Assembly (NCBI GenBank): GCA_001910725.1
Contig: MJGA01000019.1
Location: forward strand, 310,001-374,000
DNA: 64,000 bases
From: Phanerodontia chrysosporium
Taxonomy: Eukaryota; Basidiomycota; Agaricomycetes; Polyporales; Phanerochaetaceae
Direction: 5' to 3'
Under the pieces are notes generated by a model. The model was not told the DNA's origin, did not search any database, and worked only from the letters and a program-made list of their open reading frames with translations. A program made the translations under genes and the position numbers. Of the stretch, positions 60,776 to 64,000 are shown one piece after another. The number at the start of each line of letters is the position of its first letter. The first letter of the stretch is position 1.

Positions 60776-62537
60776 TGTGCTGCTACGTGTAAGCGAGAGA
60801 TTTTGTATTATAACTGCCGTGCCATACATCGAATCATACGATTCAAATCGCGAGGAAGAGGTTATGGTCCGTGACTATTTGTAAGTTTGAGGCGTAGGTA
60901 ATTATCTTCCTTTTCCAGAAGCCTGAAGCCGTAAATAATCAAATTGTTCAACAGGAGTCAGCGTAAGCACCGCATCATCCAACACGTATTTCGAGAGTGA
61001 GTTGGTAATGGCTGTAATCGTGATCCCGTCCGGATGGTTTAGGGAGAACCTATTGGCGCGGCGGAAGTCGCTGAAAAGTGCGCCACGCAGTGCGCCGTCG
61101 AGGAGGGTCCTATAGCCTCAACGCCTAGTCGGACGTTGATCTCCAAGGAGGGACGTCGTCCAGTTCGAGGAGTGCGGTTTCAAATGCACGGCACTTGTAT
61201 CTGCTGGTGCAGCCAGTCTCCATAGATATTAAGTTCGGTAACAGGAACGTGGCGTCGCTCCTCTGTGGCACTGGATCCTGCAGGCACCTCGTATCTTATG
61301 ATCAGACTCTTGTCAAATTCCCGCTTTCGCCAAACACAATCAGGATGTTCTCCGAGTTATCTGATGAGGGACGAGGCTGGTAAGCATGGCGATAACGGCG
61401 ACAGTGTCAAACTTGTACCTGTGCCGTCATTCTTGAGTATGTATATCCGTACGGACCAACAGTCCTCGGAAGTAGCGCACGCGCCGCCTTGAGGAGCACG
61501 GACCATATATCTTGGGCAATCCGACGCGCTTGCGGGCTCTATGATGTTCATGGCGAGGTCGAACTGTGTGACAGGCGTCCCATTGCCGCACCCTTCGACG
61601 TCTGCCAAGAAGAGTCTCTGGACCGCAGCGCCACTGGCAGCCTGCACTGCACCGAGGTTCGCTATCGCGGAAGGTGACACGCCTGCAGACCGAGCGTCGT
61701 AGCCTCGGAAGACTGTCGAGAAGTATTATGAGTTCATGTTCATGTTGTAGAGCCATATCTGAGAGGTACACGACCCGATCGGGGTGTAGCAACTGCGCGG
61801 GAGCGTGCGGGGTAGGGTCCAGGAAAGCGTCGAGAAGCGGGTTGCGAGAGGCTGCCTCAGTCTTGCTGATACCACGGACACGTTGTCGATATGGATGCGG
61901 TACTCGTGCAGGTTCCGGCAGCGCTGCCCAACCCTCGAGGTGGTGCAGCCAGGGCGATGTCTGGGGACCATGACACTCGCGGTGAACCACTGGATGCAAT
62001 CCGCGAGGATATTCCAATGCGCGCAGGGCGTCAATGAACGACACAAGCTCTGTTACATCTTCCGCACTCCGAACAGTCACGTCTGGAAGAGCGTTGGAGT
62101 AATCAGTCTCGCCCAGTACCGGCATACCAAGCTGCACGATGCGAGTCCTCGTTTATTTCCGCGGTGTAGAGCACGAGTCATGTATAGGCAACCTCGTTGA
62201 CTAGCTCAGCTGGAAGCTTCGTCGCATTCGCTTCTTGCATGGCAAATGCAGAGTAGTTGTTGTCGATATGGATGCGCCAGCGAGATCGAGGCGGTTATCG
62301 TTGGAACAGTGTCGTGGCGACACGTGCGCGGCGATGTGATAGATCTGGCGCTGCGCACGTTTATGTGATAAGTTAGCCTAGAAGATTAGAGTTTCCGGAT
62401 ACTTTTGGTCGGTGATATCCTCGGATGCGACCGAATAGCATACAACGTCCGGAGAGGACATACGGTAGATCTGAGTTATCCTAAATCTCATTACATTGTT
62501 GACTTCCAAGCCCCAAGTAGTTTGACCGGCGATACAT
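60776..62537. other. Region between reductases 3 and 4, with a possible gene remnant
   Basis: No intact gene is confirmed. The stretch 60895-62200 has protein-like pieces in several minus-strand frames (see next entry). Confidence 0.4.
60895..62200 (-). pseudogene. Possible LRR/F-box-type gene remnant
   Basis: Several minus-strand frames carry protein-like segments. One has the LRR-like YLSDMALQHEHELIILLDSLP near 61730, another has FSDFRRANRFSLNHPDG near 61060, and a third is RLFLADVEGCGNG near 61600. They switch frame repeatedly, and no clean set of introns joins them. This is either a multi-exon gene that I cannot resolve or a decayed one. The LRR resemblance is weak. Confidence 0.3.
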
Positions 62538-63980
<1,443 letters not shown>

Positions 63981-64000
63981 TTTCTCTTGCGAAGGTCTCT

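Overview
This window looks like nuclear DNA from an Agaricomycete (basidiomycete fungus), probably a wood-decay species of the polypore type. Genes are cut by many short introns of roughly 45-85 bases with GTRNGT donors. The content fits: a Ste3-type pheromone receptor, a secreted AA9 lytic polysaccharide monooxygenase (LPMO), twin-BTB proteins, an intron-containing tRNA-Lys, and several aldo/keto reductases. No organelle, viral, CRISPR or intact transposon signal was seen. Exon boundaries were worked out by hand from splice sites and protein-family fit, so gene bodies are more certain than individual splice sites.

Layout. 0.4-5.7 kb: a BAR-SH3 membrane-curvature protein (-) divergent from the diflavin reductase TAH18 (+). 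6.3-7.4 kb: a conserved protein of unknown role. 9.0-15.4 kb: a tandem duplication of a two-gene module. Gene A has a conserved C-terminal tryptophan signature and gene B is a coiled-coil protein; the second B copy is decayed. 15.7-28.5 kb: two twin-BTB genes and a BTB fragment, an MFS sugar-type transporter, tRNA-Lys(CUU), an F-box/LRR-like gene, a small membrane protein and a Ste3-type GPCR. 29.8-35.5 kb: a secreted AA9 LPMO, a GPI-anchored alpha-amylase with an apparent frameshift, and a third diverged member of family A carrying an N-terminal signal segment. 35.5-44.6 kb: a TEA/ATTS transcription factor inside long, strikingly GC-rich, gene-empty flanks. 44.6-51.7 kb: an APC amino-acid permease and a SNF2/Rad16-like ATPase whose Walker A region looks damaged. 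51.8-64 kb: three closely related aryl-alcohol-dehydrogenase-like aldo/keto reductases and one AKR7-like reductase, with a PP6/Sit4 phosphatase among them.

How they may work together. The AA9 LPMO, the amylase and the reductases fit extracellular polysaccharide breakdown and aldehyde/aryl-alcohol detoxification in a wood-decay lifestyle. BAR-SH3, TAH18 and PP6 are housekeeping genes. The most distinctive part is the unnamed A/B module: two tandem A-B pairs plus a distant A paralogue with a different N-terminus. Nothing in the sequence reveals its biochemical role.
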